From Palsa-1248 sp963737835 (GTDB lineage Bacteria; Gemmatimonadota; Gemmatimonadetes; Gemmatimonadales; Gemmatimonadaceae): a stretch of DNA of 64,000 nucleotides. The notes below the pieces were generated by a model. The model searched no databases. It was given only the letters and a program-made list of their open reading frames with translations, and was not told the DNA's origin. Location: the NCBI GenBank assembly GCA_963737835.1, contig CAVTUH010000001.1, positions 1,860,001 through 1,924,000 of the forward strand. Reading direction: 5' to 3'. The position numbers and the translations under genes were made by a program. Position 1 is the stretch's first letter. Each line of letters starts with the position of its first letter. Positions 62,941 to 64,000 of this stretch are shown in pieces.

Positions 62941-63879
62941 CTAGCCGGCCACTCCTACGTGACCACGAGTCGTCAGCCGTTGCCCATCACGGCCGACGTG
63001 CGCCCCGGCCGCTTCGAGGACGCGCCGCTCGGGACTGTCCTCGATCAGGACCGGATTGGTGTTGTTGATGTGCGTGTAGAACACGATCGGGCCTGGTTCC
63101 AGTGCCGTCAGCGCGGCCAGGCTGCCATCTGGACCGCCGATCGGCAGGTGTCCCATGTCGCGCGCGCGTTTCGGCGAGACGCCGAGCATGACGAGCTCGT
63201 CGTCGGACCAGCAAGTGCCGTCGAACAGCAGCACACGCGCATCCGTGATGCGCGCGACGAGGGGCTGTGTCAGCGCGCCACAACCGGGGACGTAAACAGC
63301 CTTGGAGGCGCTTCCATCACGAATCAGCAGTCCGGCCGTCGCACCAACCGAGTCGACACTCGCGAATCGGGGAGCGCCGCCATCGACAGCGAACGCCTCG
63401 ATCGTTATCCCCATTGCGCCTCCCGCTCGATCGAGTAGTGCGACTTCTCGATCGAGGGGCAATGGGACGATCGAAACGGTGGCGAATGCACGCACGGTTG
63501 GCAGGATGCGCGAGTCGCGCTCCAGGACATCAATGACGGCCTGCGTGGCGTAGAGTGTCAGTGCGCGAGCCTCACGAAGCAGCAAGAGACCCAGGGTGTG
63601 ATCGAGCTCGGCATCGGTCAGTACGACGCCTTCAATGGGCACATCGCGCATCACATCATTGGCCGGAGACGAGCGTGGGATACGGCTGAGCTGCTCTCGG
63701 ACGTCGGGCGACGCATTCACGAGAAGCCAGCGCGTTCCGTCGCCGCTCACGGCGATGGAAGACTGCGTCCGCGGGTGCGCGCGAGAAGGATCGGTCCGCG
63801 CGACGCGGCATCCGGGGCACCAGCAGTTCCACTGGGGGAAGCCGCCGCCGGCGGCAGTGCCGAGCAGGATGATCTCCAT
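62941..63879 (-). CDS. pqqB: PqqB-like metallo-hydrolase
   Basis: 312 residues from ATG 63879 (AGGA 8 bases upstream); the longer reading to 63915 lacks support. N-terminus MEIILLGTAAGGGFPQWNCW with CPGC, a zinc-binding block characteristic of PqqB, then a metallo-beta-lactamase core (DAELDHTLGLLLL, DGTCWSDDELVMLG, MGHLPIGGPDGSL, VFYTHINNTNP). PqqB acts in pyrroloquinoline quinone biosynthesis, probably as an iron-dependent hydroxylase. No pqqA, C, D or E is in the window; they may lie beyond the right edge. Confidence 0.92.
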   Translation of the reverse strand: MEIILLGTAAGGGFPQWNCWCPGCRVARTDPSRAHPRTQSSIAVSGDGTRWLLVNASPDVREQLSRIPRSSPANDVMRDVPIEGVVLTDAELDHTLGLLLLREARALTLYATQAVIDVLERDSRILPTVRAFATVSIVPLPLDREVALLDRAGGAMGITIEAFAVDGGAPRFASVDSVGATAGLLIRDGSASKAVYVPGCGALTQPLVARITDARVLLFDGTCWSDDELVMLGVSPKRARDMGHLPIGGPDGSLAALTALEPGPIVFYTHINNTNPVLIEDSPERRVLEAAGAHVGRDGQRLTTRGHVGVAG

Positions 63880-63900
63880 GGTGACGTCCTGCCGCTCAGG

Positions 63901-63955
63901 GCGCCGCGGCCGCACCGCGGCCGAGAGAGGAGAACCACAGAAAGTAGAAAGTTGG
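63901..63955. repeat. Family B heptamer element, copy 6
   Basis: GC-rich palindrome (GCCGCGGCCGCACCGCGGC), then GAGAGAGGAGAACCACAG and AAAGTAGAAAGTTGGAC. It lies just upstream of the pqqB start, in the likely promoter/leader region. Confidence 0.7.
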
Positions 63956-64000
63956 ACAAAGCGCCTCGTGACGCTGCCCGTTCTCGTACCGACCGGCTGC

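Noticed and set aside
63747..63959. ORF beginning MSNFLLSVVLLSR upstream of pqqB
   Set aside because: It is the translation of a family B repeat and then runs out of frame with pqqB; no independent gene.
1..64000. tRNA or rRNA genes
   Set aside because: No cloverleaf-like GTTCGA-containing segments or rRNA signatures were found by eye; a covariance search would be decisive.

Overview
This is a 64 kb chromosomal window from a GC-rich, Gram-negative-type bacterium. The best guess is Gemmatimonadota, an inference from content: several Ser/Thr protein kinases (one with a PEGA domain), an E1 alpha/beta-fused 2-oxoacid dehydrogenase, an erythrin-VIT protein, BIG2/beta-helix exported proteins, and a secreted protein with the motif PPGGMCRVWVQGVPP. 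No rRNA, tRNA or CRISPR array was seen.

Layout: 1-2656 exported protein plus membrane Ser/Thr kinase; 2791-6886 a very large Ig-like/beta-helix surface protein; 6973-8409 ECF sigma factor with two small membrane proteins; 8427-13262 erythrin-VIT, PDZ protein, DUF3857/transglutaminase protein and CsbD; 13444-17641 leuS, a nicotinate phosphoribosyltransferase and a small unknown; 17739-24357 a caa3-type cytochrome oxidase cluster (coxB-coxA-coxC-cox4, an IS5-type insertion, ctaG); 24354-28574 lipoprotein, NagX-like acyltransferase, PBP4 and a thioredoxin-like lipoprotein; 28750-34901 a tightly coupled sugar-phosphate operon (rpiB-pgi-HAD-gnd-zwf-pgl); 34906-39407 multi-PAS histidine kinase and NirK-like copper protein; 39465-45535 a truncated oxidase fragment, a DEIH helicase, a proline-rich exported protein, a SelW-like gene with an in-frame TGA, a DEAD-box helicase and a toroid-like protein; 45571-51288 alpha/beta hydrolase, pseudokinase, glycoside-hydrolase-like protein and an active Ser/Thr kinase; 51543-58719 lon, PBP1A, nadE and two tiny ORFs; 58777-63879 terC, fused E1, ferredoxin-like protein, OsmC and pqqB.

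Three observations stand out. (1) At 42736-42954 a 72-codon Rdx/SelW-family gene, missed by ordinary ORF calling, has a TGA exactly where SelW proteins carry selenocysteine (C-x-x-U), followed by a hairpin that fits the bacterial SECIS rules. (2) The intergenic DNA carries three families of interspersed heptamer repeats. Family A (GACGTTG/GACGTTA) forms inverted arrays around a strong hairpin, mostly between convergent genes. Family B (GAAAGTA/GAAAGGA) pairs with GGGCGC..GCGCCC hairpins and reads into the ends of two genes. Family C is GGGGTCA/GGGATCA. An IS5-type element sits inside a family A copy. (3) Seven otherwise intact genes each carry a single extra base. The uniform direction suggests an assembly artefact, so these are annotated as genes joined across the lesion.
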